The notes beneath the pieces are model-generated. The model did not search any database, was not told the origin of the DNA, and worked only from the letters and a program-made list of their open reading frames with translations. From NCBI GenBank assembly GCA_934728065.1, contig CAKVDW010000003.1, positions 48,339 through 112,338 of the forward strand: a stretch of 64,000 nt of DNA, read 5' to 3'. Position numbers and translations under genes: made by a program. Shown piece by piece: positions 17,779 to 27,837 of this stretch. Position 1 is the stretch's first letter. Every line of letters starts with the position of its first letter. Source of the stretch: an uncultured Campylobacter sp. (lineage in GTDB: Bacteria > Campylobacterota > Campylobacteria > Campylobacterales > Campylobacteraceae).

Positions 17779-19773
17779 TTAAAATCTCCACCCAGCTTGC
17801 AAATTCGCCTTTATGCCCTTAAAATCGGCTTTGAAAACCCCAGCTACGCCATATCCTATAAATACGCCATTTGCAAAGCTCTCATAACCGCCAAGCTCTA
17901 ATTCATAGCTGATTTTGCCGACACTTTTTTCATAAGTAACGAAATTTTGGGCTTTTGAAAGGCTTATTTCAAATTTATCGTTGCTGTGGTAAATGTCCTT
18001 TGTCGCCAAAAAGCTTGCTCTGTAAAAGCCGCTTTGCTTGTAAAGCACATATTCAGCCCCAAAACCCACGCTTATAGCTGTGTCTTGGTGTGCTTTTTGC
18101 TTGTAAGTAAGGCTCTCAAAGGCGTTTATGCTGTCAAAGCTCGCTCGTGCAAGTATTTGCGGGTGCAAGGCAAAGCCAAAATCCGCTTTCAAAAGCGTGT
18201 CAAAGTATCCACCAAAGCCCTTATAATCGCCACTTTCGCCATTAAAATACAGCTTGCCGTCTATGGCAGAGACGCTTAACTCGTTTTGTAGCTCCAAAAA
18301 TCCCAAAAGCGCATTGCTATAAAGACTCAAAGTATAAATTTTAGGCTCTTGACTTAATTTTTCGTCCTTAAATGTCGAGTTTGTAAGCCCTAGCAAAGCC
18401 CCGAGCAAAAAATCCCCGCCAAAAGCCCTTTTGTCATAGCCCCCGCTTATGTTTTGAAAAGAAAGCGTGCTGCCATCGCCCTTAAAATAGCCCCCGCCAG
18501 CATTTGCCCAAACCCTATTTATCGGCTCATCAAAGTGCAAATTCGCACTCACCCTTGCATCGCTTTGTATAAGGTAGTTTGCGGCATAAAGTTGATAGAA
18601 AATGTCGCTGTTTGCAAGGCTTGCCTTATCTTTGTCCTTATCAAGGCTTGCTTTACCGCCTTTTAGGGCTATTTGCCTTTTTGTTTCATCAAGCGCAAAG
18701 CGAGCTTGGCTAAATTTTACGCTTTGAATTCTTGCGTTTATGTCTTGTTTGTGGAGCAAGGGCAAGGTTTTGCTTATGTTGTTTGTTTTTGAAAGCCGCT
18801 TGAAATCTGAATTTAGCTCATCAAGCACTCGTTTTAAGCCTGCGCTGTCGTTGGGTAGAATGCTTGTGTGTTCGAGCAAAACTTGCAAAAGTGGCATTTG
18901 GTTTGGAGCGACATTATACGCGTTTAAATTATTGTTTGGCTTTGCGGTGCTTGAATTTGAGCCGCCGTTGTTTGTGCCGTTATTTGAGCCACCGCTTGAA
19001 TTTCCATTGTTTCCACCACCTGAATTTGAGCCACTATTGCCGCCGCTTGTGTCTGTTTTGTTGTCCATTTCAGCACCTGTGTAAAGGGACAAATAATCCA
19101 TCACATACACGCTTGTGGGGATTTTCTTGGTGTCTATAAAGGAAGAAGTGCAAGAACTCATATCTTCGCTACATTCTTGCACCATTTGTTTTCCGCCATC
19201 TTTGGTGTAAAGTTCGAGTTTGCCGTTAGATGAAGCGGAGTCAGTGGCATACATTTTTATCATTTCGCCTCTTTCGTCAAATTCAGCACCCCAAACCGTA
19301 ATGGCGTGCGCACCGCCACCTTCTATCACATAGCTTATCCCTACTGGGCTGCCTGATTTTAAAATATTAAAGGCGTTTTTAGAAATTTCTGCATAACCAT
19401 CGGTGTTTTTCAGCACGATTTCAGTGTGAATCTTGCCGTAATAATCAACGCTTGGATAATAATTTATAAAAAAGTTAGCAAGCCCGCGCCTGACGAAGTT
19501 GCCGTTGGTGTGATTTGCAAATTCGCTTTTAAGGTTTGCTATTATATCTTGCCTTGTTTGCGGGGCGTTGGTGTTTTTGGTGAGTGCTTGACTTTGACTT
19601 TGCCAATGGTCAAGCAAGGCAGAAGCCGTGTAAAGCCAGCAATAATTCGTGTAGCCCTGAAAAAGCGAAGGTCCCCAACCACTTTGCTCACTCACTCCGC
19701 TCGCCCAAAAACTCGCTCCAAAGAGTTGGCAAACACTAGAACTAAGCAGCAAAATCTTTGCGATACCTTTCAC
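17779..19773 (-). CDS. Autotransporter with IdeS/Mac-type cysteine protease passenger
   Basis: 664 residues from GTG 19773, chosen because AAGGGAG is five bases upstream; GTG 19779 touches it too closely. The signal peptide is MKGIAKILLLSSSVCQLFGA. Residues ~25-230 look like a papain-fold protease of the IdeS/Mac (C66) type: Cys45 in NYCWLYTASALLDHW, His156 in GGGAHAITVWGAEFD, Asp178 in YATDSAS. The His-to-Asp distance of 22 equals that in streptococcal IdeS as I remember it. A Gly/Asn/Ser linker (about 242-278) and a helical linker follow. The last ~270 residues form a 12-strand-type autotransporter barrel ending AGWRF. It probably displays or releases the protease outside the cell. The substrate, perhaps host immunoglobulin, is inferred only. 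Confidence 0.8.
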   Translation of the reverse strand: MKGIAKILLLSSSVCQLFGASFWASGVSEQSGWGPSLFQGYTNYCWLYTASALLDHWQSQSQALTKNTNAPQTRQDIIANLKSEFANHTNGNFVRRGLANFFINYYPSVDYYGKIHTEIVLKNTDGYAEISKNAFNILKSGSPVGISYVIEGGGAHAITVWGAEFDERGEMIKMYATDSASSNGKLELYTKDGGKQMVQECSEDMSSCTSSFIDTKKIPTSVYVMDYLSLYTGAEMDNKTDTSGGNSGSNSGGGNNGNSSGGSNNGTNNGGSNSSTAKPNNNLNAYNVAPNQMPLLQVLLEHTSILPNDSAGLKRVLDELNSDFKRLSKTNNISKTLPLLHKQDINARIQSVKFSQARFALDETKRQIALKGGKASLDKDKDKASLANSDIFYQLYAANYLIQSDARVSANLHFDEPINRVWANAGGGYFKGDGSTLSFQNISGGYDKRAFGGDFLLGALLGLTNSTFKDEKLSQEPKIYTLSLYSNALLGFLELQNELSVSAIDGKLYFNGESGDYKGFGGYFDTLLKADFGFALHPQILARASFDSINAFESLTYKQKAHQDTAISVGFGAEYVLYKQSGFYRASFLATKDIYHSNDKFEISLSKAQNFVTYEKSVGKISYELELGGYESFANGVFIGYGVAGVFKADFKGIKANLQAGWRF

Positions 19774-19795
19774 ACGCACTCCCTTAAACTACTCA

Positions 19796-19824
19796 ATTTT
19801 AGCGATTTTTGTTTGCTTTGTCAA
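19796..19824 (-). promoter_or_regulatory. Consensus sigma-70 promoter of the autotransporter gene
   Basis: On the minus strand TTGACA (19819-19824) and TAAAAT (19796-19801) are spaced by exactly 17 bases, 23 bases before the start codon. This is an unusually complete promoter for Campylobacter, so the gene is probably well transcribed. Confidence 0.7.
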
Positions 19825-19923
19825 TGTTTTTTGTGAATTTAAAATACCTTTCAAAGCATAAATTTCTTATTCAAAAAACGCAAGAAATTTAAATTCAGCA
19901 AGACAAATTTTAAAAATAAAACT

Positions 19924-20658
19924 TTAAGAAAAATCAAACATATTTAAAAATTTCTTTGCTCTGTCGGTTTTGGGTGAGCTAAAAAACTCATCAGGCTTTG
20001 AAATTTCCACGATTTGCCCATCGTCCATAAAGACAACTCTGTCCGCAACTGAGCGCGCAAAGCCCATTTCGTGCGTAACGATGAGCATAGTCATACCCTC
20101 GCGCGCTAAATTTAGCATCACATCAAGCACTTCACGCACGATTTCAGGGTCAAGCGCAGCCGTTACTTCATCAAAAAGCATTAAATCAGGGTTCATACAA
20201 AGGCTTCGCACTATGGCTATGCGTTGCTTTTGCCCACCGCTTAACTCTTTGGGATAAGCGTGAATTTTGTGCGCTAAACCAACCTTTTCAAGCCAAAATT
20301 TCGCCTCTTTTAAAACCTCATCTTTTGGGCGCGCTTGCGCTTTCATCGGGGCTAAAAGTATGTTTTCTTCGACACTTAAATGCTCAAAAAGCTCGTAGGA
20401 TTGAAACACCATACCCACTTTTTGACGGATTTTTATCCACTCTTTAAAGTCCTTGTCAATTTTCGTGCCGTCTATGTAAATCGCTCCACTTGCAATGCTT
20501 TCAAGCCCGTTTATGCAACGCAAAAGCGTGGATTTACCGCACCCACTTGGTCCTAAAATCACCACAACCTCGCTTTTTGCAACCTCCAAATTTATGTCTT
20601 TTAGCACCTCGTGCGTGCCGTAGAATTTGCGTAAGTGTTCTAGTTTTAAGATACTCAT
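19924..20658 (-). CDS. Polar amino-acid ABC transporter ATP-binding protein
   Basis: 244 residues, GlnQ/HisP-type. Walker [10 protein letters not shown] near residue 36, signature LSGGQKQR near residue 138, Walker [15 protein letters not shown], and a switch His in VTHEMGF. Final gene of a three-gene operon with two permeases, one base after the second. No substrate-binding protein is encoded here. The group lies near nssR in C. jejuni too (Cj0467-Cj0469 position). Confidence 0.93.
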   Translation of the reverse strand: MSILKLEHLRKFYGTHEVLKDINLEVAKSEVVVILGPSGCGKSTLLRCINGLESIASGAIYIDGTKIDKDFKEWIKIRQKVGMVFQSYELFEHLSVEENILLAPMKAQARPKDEVLKEAKFWLEKVGLAHKIHAYPKELSGGQKQRIAIVRSLCMNPDLMLFDEVTAALDPEIVREVLDVMLNLAREGMTMLIVTHEMGFARSVADRVVFMDDGQIVEISKPDEFFSSPKTDRAKKFLNMFDFS

Positions 20659-20659
20659 T

Positions 20660-21319
20660 TTACCCCCATTTTAGCTCTAATTTCTTTGAGATTACCGACA
20701 GCGGATAGCACAAGATAAAATACACAAAAAAGATAAGCCCATACACCGCAAAGGGCGCAAGCGTTTCTTTGTGGTGCAGCTCGATGATTTGCTGTCCTAC
20801 CTTGACAAGCTCCACAGCGCCGATGAGAAAGGCGAAAGTGGTGCTTTTTATCATTCTTGTGAGTAAATTTATGCTCGCTGGCGTGAGACGGCGCGCGGCT
20901 TGTGGAATGATGACATAAAGATAAACTTGCCACCATTTCAGCCCCAAGCTCGCAGCGGTTTCAAACTGGTGCTTTGGTATGCTAGCAAGCGCACCACGCA
21001 CTAAATCCATCATCTCAAACACGCCCCAAATGCTAAACACCACGATGGACGCGCTCACAGCTGACAAATTTAGCCCAAACCACCGCGATAAGCCAAAATA
21101 CATAACAAAAAGCCACACTATCAAAGGCATAACGCGGACAAATTCAAGGCAGAAGCGACAAAAGGCGTAAGTGAGCGGATTTTTAAGGCTCATCAAAACG
21201 CCCATAAAAAGCCCACCAAAAGATGACACAACTATGGCGACAACCGAAATTTCAAGGCTTATGTAAAGTCCGTTTAAAAGCCGTAGCCAAGTATTAGGCT
21301 CTGTAAAAATCTCAACCAT
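20660..21319 (-). CDS. Amino-acid ABC transporter permease (second)
   Basis: 219 residues from ATG 21319, chosen because AAAAAAGG lies seven bases upstream; a start at 21337 would carry that site inside the gene. HisM/GlnP-type permease with the EAA loop near residue 125 ([33 protein letters not shown], in part). The start overlaps the end of the other permease by eight bases. The two permeases probably form a heterodimer with the ATPase below. Confidence 0.9.
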   Translation of the reverse strand: MVEIFTEPNTWLRLLNGLYISLEISVVAIVVSSFGGLFMGVLMSLKNPLTYAFCRFCLEFVRVMPLIVWLFVMYFGLSRWFGLNLSAVSASIVVFSIWGVFEMMDLVRGALASIPKHQFETAASLGLKWWQVYLYVIIPQAARRLTPASINLLTRMIKSTTFAFLIGAVELVKVGQQIIELHHKETLAPFAVYGLIFFVYFILCYPLSVISKKLELKWG

Positions 21320-21959
21320 AGGCAAACCTTTTTTCAAGGCGGCTCAAAAAAAGAGACAACGGCAAGATGATGATAAGATAGCTCATAAAGAGCATAAAAA
21401 GCAGCTCGTCCGTTTTGTAAGTGAGTGAATTTATGCTCGTCATCGTTTGCACCAAGTCAGGCAGGGCGATGATGCTCACCACAGAAGTTTCTTTAAACAA
21501 AAAAATCGCATTTGCGCTAATGCTAGGCATCGCCACGCCCAAAGCTTGCGGCAAGATGACAAAGCGAAAGTTTTGCCACTCGTTAAGCCCTAGCGACAAG
21601 CCCGCTTCAAATTGCTGTTTTTTCACCGCTTCAATGCCCGCGCGCAAACTCTCAGCCATATACGAGCCGCCCAAGAACGAAAGCCCCACAACAGCACACT
21701 CAAAAGAGCTTAAATTTACGCCAAGCCGCCCCAAGCCGTAGTAAAGGAAAAAAAGTTGTATCAGCAAGGGCGTGTTGCGCGAAAGCTCTATATAAGCCTT
21801 GCAGAGCTTGTTTAGGGCGTTAAATTTAAAATAAGCAGCCAGCACGCAAGCTATGCCAATAAGCAGCGAAAACAAAAGCCCTAGCGCAAAGACTTGCAAG
21901 GTGAGCAAGCCCGCTTTTGCAAAGGCTGGGGCGTAAGTGATGATGAAGTTAAAGTCCAT
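21312..21959 (-). CDS. Amino-acid ABC transporter permease (first)
   Basis: 215 residues from ATG 21959. A TTG further upstream is rejected because its codons overlap TATAAT (21988-21993, minus strand), the likely -10 of this operon. HisQ/GlnP-type: five or so membrane helices and an EAA loop (GIEAVKKQQFEAGLSLGLNEWQNFRFVILPQA, in part). First gene of the operon. The missing binding protein suggests use of a distant one such as the CjaA/PEB type. Confidence 0.9.
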   Translation of the reverse strand: MDFNFIITYAPAFAKAGLLTLQVFALGLLFSLLIGIACVLAAYFKFNALNKLCKAYIELSRNTPLLIQLFFLYYGLGRLGVNLSSFECAVVGLSFLGGSYMAESLRAGIEAVKKQQFEAGLSLGLNEWQNFRFVILPQALGVAMPSISANAIFLFKETSVVSIIALPDLVQTMTSINSLTYKTDELLFMLFMSYLIIILPLSLFLSRLEKRFAYG

Positions 21960-22007
21960 TTTTTTACTTTTTAATTTATTTTTATAATTATACAAATTCT
22001 ATGTAAA

Positions 22008-24563
22008 TTAAGCCTCATCAAGTGCTATAATAGCCTCATAAATCCTCTCGCAGCACTTGGCATCTTTAAATTTAAAGGTCTCTTTAATGTTTTTTAATGC
22101 TCTTTTGTTTGGTTTAGCCCCGTTTTTGAGCAAGTTTTCAAGCTCATAAAATAAGTCTTTTAAGGTTTTTACCACAGGACCAAAGCCATTTTTTTTATAA
22201 TCAAAGTATCCTTTTTGCCACTGTGTTTCAAAAAAATCTTTCTCGTCAAATTGATAATATATCACAGGCTTTGAAAGATAAGCCATTTCAAAGCCCACAC
22301 TTGAAAAATCAGTTATCAGCAAAGCTGAAGTTTGAAAAAGCTCTTGCAGTGAAGTTTGGTTTAAAACCTTGATATAACTTGGCAAATTAAAGCCGCTTAT
22401 ATAAGGCTTTATGTCTTGATGAGGGTTGAAAATCACGGTGTATTTGTGTTTTTGGCATAAATTTTTAAGCTCTAAACTTTGCAAAAATTCGCTCCACCTT
22501 TTAAAATATAAAGACTTAAAAAAGCCCTCATTAAGCCTTCTTTTTCCAAGTCTTTTGCTAAACTGTCCTGTGATATTTTTGCGCCAAGTTGGCATTATGA
22601 GGATTTGCCTTTTGGTTTTTTTGCCCAAAAGCAGTGCATCGTGTCTGGCAAAGCCTGTAAATTTGACCTCTTTTTGGCTCAGTTGATATGGGCTGGGATT
22701 TTTTACTATGGAGTTAAACTCATCTTTGGTGGCACAGGTGAGGAGGTTGATTTTCCTTTCATTGAGCCAAGTTGATATATCATCTTTTGTGATGCCGTGT
22801 TGCAAAAAGATAAAATCCTTAGTCTTTAAAGTGTCCTTGCCAAAAGCTCCGTAAAAATACCTGTCTATGTGCGATGAGATGATTTTATCAGCCTTAAAGA
22901 GTAAGGGTAAAAAGAGTAAGCTTGTGGGAGAGAGCATTTTAAAGCCTTCATTTTTAAGCCTTTGATAGTCTTTTGAAGCCTTGCTTAAAACAAAATACGC
23001 TCTTTTTTCGGGGTGCTTTTTAAGCAAATACCTGTATAAATGCTCTGCATTGTCATCAGCTTTTAAAATTCTATCAGCAAAGAGCCAAATTTGAGTGTTT
23101 TTTGCCCTTTTTGTTTTTAAAATTTGAAATTCTTTGTGGAAAAGATTAGCATTTAGGCTTACAAAATGCCTGTTTTTAAAATTTATAAAAAGTTGTTCTT
23201 TGCCCAAAAAGGCTTCAAAATTTAAAGCATTTAAGGGGCATTTTACCCAAATTCTTTTTTCATATATAAAAACTCGTCCCAAAAAGTCGTATTGAACAAG
23301 CTTTAAAAAGCTTGGTTTAACTTCTTTTTCATCAAAATAAAAGCTTGGCTCGCTCTTTTCATCAGCACTCAAAAAGGAAAATAAAATTTCATTTTTTCTC
23401 TCATCAAAGTCTTTGATAAAAAGCATTTGATGAGTAAAAAGCTTTTTAAAACAAGATAAAATTCCAAGTTTATAAAAAAATGAATACTGCTCTAAAAAAT
23501 CATACTCAAGTATGCTTTTTTCATCGATAAAGGCAAAAATTTCATCAAAAAGCCTCAACATTTCTTTGTTTTGTTCTAAAGAAAAATTCATTTTTGTTTC
23601 TACGATGAGTTTTATCTCCCAAAATAAATGATATTGCACCACATTTTGGATAAAAAGGGGAATAAAGCCAAATTTTTTTTCAGCAAGAAGAAGAAGAAGA
23701 AGATAGCCCATTCTTAAGACTTGTTTAAGCTTTGACTCTTCTTTGTTGTCCATAGTTGAGCTTTTGTCTGCTCTTTTTCGGTAGAAATATTTGGCATTTT
23801 TTAGAAAAACAGCATTTGATGACATATTTTCAAGTAAAAATTCGTTGATGAATTTAGCATCTTCAAAATTAGGCTTTAATGCCTCATCAAAACGCAAGTT
23901 TTGTGGCATTTTATCGGTATTTATAAAGGCACTTGAAGCGCTGAGCTGAATAAAGCCATTAAGCTGGGCTATGTTTATAAGGCTTTGTTTATTTTTGAAT
24001 TTATAATTGAGCGGGTGGGTGTCTTTATAGCGCACAAACATTTTTTCTCTATAAAAAATCATCTTACAACTTATCATCGCTAAATCATCTTTGCACCCTT
24101 TTAAAAAACTATCCACCTCATAAAAATAATCCCTATCCAAAAAATCATCACTATCAATAAAACTCAGCCATTTAGCCTTTAGTTCTGGGTGTTCTTTAAG
24201 ATAATCAAGCCCAAGATTTCTAGCACTTGCTTGCCCATTGTTTGTTTTGTAAAGATAGATGATATTTTGGGGAAATTTAGCCTTGTAGGCTTTGATGATA
24301 GAGGCTGAACTGTCCGTGCTTCCATCATCTACGCAAATAAGCTTAATATTTGTTTTAAAATCAAGTCTTTGTTTGATGAGGGATTTAAAAAAGGTGTCAA
24401 GGTATTTTTGGGTATTATAAACAGCGGTGATGATGATATAACTTGAATGAGCTTGGTATTTTTTGGGTTTAAACTGCTTTAAAAACTGCTCTAAAGGCGT
24501 TAAAAAACTTCCTTTTAAAAGGTGTGGAGCTAAATTTAAAGAATTTTGACTGATATAAAGCAT
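22008..24563 (-). CDS. Two-domain glycosyltransferase / CDP-glycerol-type phosphotransferase
   Basis: 851 residues. Residues ~40-260 are a GT2 domain (YIIITAVYNTQKYLDTFF start, nucleotide site DDGSTDSS, SFIDSDDF as DxD). The C-terminal ~350 residues are a CDP-glycerol glycerophosphotransferase domain (LQHGITKDDIS, MPTWRKN, ITDFSSVGFEMAYLSKPVIYY in part). This combination is typical of capsule or teichoic-acid-like polymer synthesis and is used to add sugars and phospho-polyols. One base separates it from the upstream glycosyltransferase. Here it lies far from any visible capsule transport genes. The product is unknown. Confidence 0.85.
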   Translation of the reverse strand: MLYISQNSLNLAPHLLKGSFLTPLEQFLKQFKPKKYQAHSSYIIITAVYNTQKYLDTFFKSLIKQRLDFKTNIKLICVDDGSTDSSASIIKAYKAKFPQNIIYLYKTNNGQASARNLGLDYLKEHPELKAKWLSFIDSDDFLDRDYFYEVDSFLKGCKDDLAMISCKMIFYREKMFVRYKDTHPLNYKFKNKQSLINIAQLNGFIQLSASSAFINTDKMPQNLRFDEALKPNFEDAKFINEFLLENMSSNAVFLKNAKYFYRKRADKSSTMDNKEESKLKQVLRMGYLLLLLLAEKKFGFIPLFIQNVVQYHLFWEIKLIVETKMNFSLEQNKEMLRLFDEIFAFIDEKSILEYDFLEQYSFFYKLGILSCFKKLFTHQMLFIKDFDERKNEILFSFLSADEKSEPSFYFDEKEVKPSFLKLVQYDFLGRVFIYEKRIWVKCPLNALNFEAFLGKEQLFINFKNRHFVSLNANLFHKEFQILKTKRAKNTQIWLFADRILKADDNAEHLYRYLLKKHPEKRAYFVLSKASKDYQRLKNEGFKMLSPTSLLFLPLLFKADKIISSHIDRYFYGAFGKDTLKTKDFIFLQHGITKDDISTWLNERKINLLTCATKDEFNSIVKNPSPYQLSQKEVKFTGFARHDALLLGKKTKRQILIMPTWRKNITGQFSKRLGKRRLNEGFFKSLYFKRWSEFLQSLELKNLCQKHKYTVIFNPHQDIKPYISGFNLPSYIKVLNQTSLQELFQTSALLITDFSSVGFEMAYLSKPVIYYQFDEKDFFETQWQKGYFDYKKNGFGPVVKTLKDLFYELENLLKNGAKPNKRALKNIKETFKFKDAKCCERIYEAIIALDEA

Positions 24564-24564
24564 T

Positions 24565-25665
24565 TTAACCTTTCATTTTGGATACAAATTTTAAGAAAGG
24601 ATTTTTACTGTCTTTTAAAAAATCCTTTGGAGAGCTTTTAAATTTCCTAAAAAGTCTATAAAATTTAGTGTGAGAAAGTTTGTTTTGCAGATTTTGGGGA
24701 AAAAATAAAAATTTACCCTGTCTTAACTCGTAAATATAAGGTTTGTAGATGAAAGAATTTAAAGGATAAAAGTTTTTCTCGCCCTTTGGGATATTTTGCA
24801 AGTAAAGATTTAATTTTTCAAAGAAAAGTTTGTGGTTTTTGTCCTTGTTGTCAAAATATCCGTTTTGATTAGGCTCTTCGTGCCAAAGATGATACAAATA
24901 AAGCCCATAAAAGGCACACTCATAACCAAGCAAAGAAAATAAGGCTCGAAAGCCTTTAAATTCGTTAAAATCCCAATTACGGCTATCATAAAGCAAGGCT
25001 TTTGGCATTTTTTCAAACTGTTGAGTGTGAAGCAAGATTCTTGCTAAAAGGTCAAAGTCCTCATAGCCGTGTCCTACAAAGCTTTCATCATAGCCGCCAA
25101 GTTCAAGGAATTTAGCCTTATTCATCACAAAAGCACCAGCAGCAACAGCAAAGAATTTCACAAAGTCGTTTTTACCGCTTATGAGGTCATTTTGTAGCAA
25201 AATATCCAAGCCTTCCTCGCTTTTTGTGGCTAAAACTTCGTTTGCTTTTTGGTTTAAAAACAAACAAGGCGGCAAAATTAAAGCGTTTGGAGAATTTTTT
25301 ATATCCTTAAGCTTGATAAGCTCTAAAAGCTTTTTTAAATTTGCTTTTGAAAGATGATAATCCACATCAAGCACCATTATCACTTCGTTTTTGGCAAATT
25401 TAACGCCTAAATTTCGGCACGCACTTTGAGAAAAGGCATTTTTTTGACTCTCATCTTTAAGGTAGCGGTGTCCTTTTTCCTCGATAAAATCTTTAATTTG
25501 AGGACAAATTTGACTAGAAAAACCCTCTACAAAGATGAGTTCAAGCTCTTTTTCGTTTTGAAAATAACTCGCCTTTTGCAAAACTCGCTCTTTAATATAA
25601 GCTCGTTCATAGCTTAAACCAAAGGGGATAATGATAGAAACTGTTTTATTTTGCTTGTTTTGCAT
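24565..25665 (-). CDS. GT2 family glycosyltransferase (capsule type)
   Basis: 366 residues from ATG 25665. TTG 25671 is also possible but lies against the ribosome site. GT2 fold: ISIIIPFGLSYERAY start region, IMVLDVDYHLS as the DxD metal site, and a C-terminal galactosyltransferase-like block ELGGYDESFVGHGYEDFDL (glyco_transf_7C), which is common in chondroitin- or capsule-type polymerases. It is probably the first gene of a pair with the large bifunctional enzyme. Acceptor and donor cannot be told. Confidence 0.83.
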   Translation of the reverse strand: MQNKQNKTVSIIIPFGLSYERAYIKERVLQKASYFQNEKELELIFVEGFSSQICPQIKDFIEEKGHRYLKDESQKNAFSQSACRNLGVKFAKNEVIMVLDVDYHLSKANLKKLLELIKLKDIKNSPNALILPPCLFLNQKANEVLATKSEEGLDILLQNDLISGKNDFVKFFAVAAGAFVMNKAKFLELGGYDESFVGHGYEDFDLLARILLHTQQFEKMPKALLYDSRNWDFNEFKGFRALFSLLGYECAFYGLYLYHLWHEEPNQNGYFDNKDKNHKLFFEKLNLYLQNIPKGEKNFYPLNSFIYKPYIYELRQGKFLFFPQNLQNKLSHTKFYRLFRKFKSSPKDFLKDSKNPFLKFVSKMKG

Positions 25666-25766
25666 ATTCAAAACCCAAATGAAATTTGCTTGTATTTTAG
25701 CATATTTTTACAAAAGCGTAAAGAACTTATGAGTATATTTTAAAAATGAGGGCTTAAATGCCCTCT

Positions 25767-27755
25767 TTAAAATTTCTTTTTTTGCGCATCATCAAGTATG
25801 GAGTGAGAAATATCACTCACGCTTGCGGTGATTTCATTAGTAGCCTTTGCTATTTGGGCGTTTTCTTGGGTTACTGTTTCAAGCTGGGCGATTGACTCGT
25901 TGATTTGTCCTAAACCCTCAGTTTGCTCTTTAATGCTTTCGCTCATTTGCGTTACTGATTGCACCAAAACATTAGCATTTGCTTCAATCTCACTCAAAGA
26001 TTTTCCCGTTCGCTCAGCAAGCTTGCTCACCTCATCAGCCACCACAGCAAAGCCTCTTCCGTGTTCGCCCGCACGAGCAGCCTCAATGGCAGCATTAAGG
26101 GCAAGTAAATTTGTTTGCTCGGCAATGTCTTTGATGATACTGACCACATTTTTAATGTCCTCAGCCTGCTTTGTGCATTGTTCTGTTTGAGTGCTTACGC
26201 TTTGCATAGAACTTGCGATTTCCTCTACCGCAGCTGCTGATTGCTCTAAAGAATGGGCTTGATTTGTTGAGCCTTCAGTGAGCTTTTGCATAGATTCTTT
26301 TAAGACGGTGGATTGACTTTCAAGCTCTTTGGCAAAACCTGCGCTGGATTTAATCATATTTTTAATCTCTTGCCCTAGCGTATTTGTAACTAATTCCACC
26401 TTGCCTTTGGCATTTCTTACTTCTGTTGTAAAGTCTAGCTTTGTGTAGCTGTCAAACACTCTTGTGATTTCTACAATGTTAGAGCCTATCTTATCTTGTA
26501 AGGTGTCAAGCATTTTATTAAGCACATTTTTAAGCTCTATGAGCTGCGGATTTGCTGGGTTTTTGCTAATCCTAGCTGTGAGGTTTCCAGCTTCTATTTC
26601 TCTTGCTGTTTGCGTGCTTTGAACTATGGCTTCTTCATCTTGCTTGAGGTTGTTTTGGGATTTTTGTATGTTTTCGTTTATAGCTCTTGCCATATTTCCA
26701 AATTCATCATCGCTGTTGAGGCGAATTTGAGGAACTTGTTTGACCTTGTGATTTAAAAAGGCAAAAAAGTCATTTAAGCCTTTTTGAATGTCTTTTAGTC
26801 CGTTAAAATAATATCTAATGGCAAAAAACAACGCTACCACGCCCAAAACAAGCAAAACTAAAGCCAAAATAGTCGAAATCACAAGGCTTTCGTTAATAGC
26901 CTTTAAAAAATCAGCCTCCCTTGCTTCAGCAGCGATTATCCAGTCAAAGGGCATAGTGCGGTAAAAAACCGTCTCTTTGCCACTTGGCAAGTCTATTTCA
27001 AGTTTGCCATTAGGATTCGTTTTAGAAACTTTAGCAATGGCAGCTTTTAAGGAATTAAGCTTTTCTTTGCTCTCTTTTTCTATGCCCTCATAAGAAAAAA
27101 CCTCTCCATTAGAATCTGAAAGAAAGACCTTTAGGCTTGGTAGTTCTTGTCGTTTGAAATTTTTAAACCTATCTTGAAAACCGCCTACTGAAATATCAAC
27201 AGCAATCACGCCCACAAATTTACCATCACGGAAAAAGGGCATTGCTGCTGTGGCTGAAATGGTTGCTTCCATTCCAGCAACCTTGCTTTCATAAGGAGCG
27301 GTAACGAAAAAATCTTTCGTATTTTTAGCCTCTTGATACCAACCTCTTGTGCGAAAGTCAAAATTTCCCTCATCTGGCGTATTTGATAAACGAGCTACAT
27401 CGGTGTTAGGATTTGCGCTAATCATTCTGCCATCGCTATTTTCATACACGATAAATGCGGCATCATATTGCACAAATTTAGCTAAATTTGCCAAAATTTT
27501 TCTTTGTGCGATAAGGTCATCTCTATCTACTTTTGATAAGAGTTTGGCAAGTTCGCTTAAGTGTTGTCTTGCCTCTGCGTTCATAGTAATGTTTATTGTG
27601 GTGAATGATGAGTTAAGCGCAAGCTGTTGAATGCCCTCATACACTTCTATGGTTTCTTTGGCTGTTTTTTTATAATTAAAAAGACTTGTAACGCCTAAAA
27701 CTAGGACAAAAATTCCTATAACAATGGCAAGAATTTTCGTTGAGACACTTTTCAT
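25767..27755 (-). CDS. Methyl-accepting chemotaxis receptor with dCACHE sensor
   Basis: 662 residues. Transmembrane helix 1 at residues ~8-28, a periplasmic double-CACHE sensor (~35-290: [31 protein letters not shown]), transmembrane helix 2 near 290-315, a HAMP-like segment, and the signalling hairpin with [32 protein letters not shown] (in part). The dCACHE family usually binds amino or organic acids; the ligand is unknown. AAGGAG precedes ATG. Its promoter contains an 18-base homopolymer, so expression may switch. It is an A-type Tlp receptor. Confidence 0.93.
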   Translation of the reverse strand: MKSVSTKILAIVIGIFVLVLGVTSLFNYKKTAKETIEVYEGIQQLALNSSFTTINITMNAEARQHLSELAKLLSKVDRDDLIAQRKILANLAKFVQYDAAFIVYENSDGRMISANPNTDVARLSNTPDEGNFDFRTRGWYQEAKNTKDFFVTAPYESKVAGMEATISATAAMPFFRDGKFVGVIAVDISVGGFQDRFKNFKRQELPSLKVFLSDSNGEVFSYEGIEKESKEKLNSLKAAIAKVSKTNPNGKLEIDLPSGKETVFYRTMPFDWIIAAEAREADFLKAINESLVISTILALVLLVLGVVALFFAIRYYFNGLKDIQKGLNDFFAFLNHKVKQVPQIRLNSDDEFGNMARAINENIQKSQNNLKQDEEAIVQSTQTAREIEAGNLTARISKNPANPQLIELKNVLNKMLDTLQDKIGSNIVEITRVFDSYTKLDFTTEVRNAKGKVELVTNTLGQEIKNMIKSSAGFAKELESQSTVLKESMQKLTEGSTNQAHSLEQSAAAVEEIASSMQSVSTQTEQCTKQAEDIKNVVSIIKDIAEQTNLLALNAAIEAARAGEHGRGFAVVADEVSKLAERTGKSLSEIEANANVLVQSVTQMSESIKEQTEGLGQINESIAQLETVTQENAQIAKATNEITASVSDISHSILDDAQKKKF

Positions 27756-27784
27756 TGCAAACTCCTTGTAATTAAATTGAAATA

Positions 27785-27790
27785 ATTATA
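27785..27790 (-). promoter_or_regulatory. -10 element of the chemoreceptor gene
   Basis: TATAAT on the minus strand, 30 bases before the start codon. The homopolymer at 27793-27810 begins two bases upstream, so it occupies the spacer region of this promoter. Confidence 0.6.
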
Positions 27791-27792
27791 AC

Positions 27793-27810
27793 AAAAAAAA
27801 AAAAAAAAAA
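27793..27810. repeat. Homopolymer of 18 A (18 T on the coding strand)
   Basis: Eighteen consecutive A on the plus strand, between nssR and the chemoreceptor gene. On the transcribed orientation it is a T tract directly upstream of TATAAT. Tracts of this length slip during replication, so the length given is probably a population mode. Confidence 0.9.
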
Positions 27811-27837
27811 CAAAAATTTGTAAAAATTTATGAAATT

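Noticed and set aside
18740..19084. Plus-strand ORFs across the Gly/Asn linker of the autotransporter
   Set aside because: They are the antisense reading of a low-complexity linker, have no ribosome site and look like no protein family.
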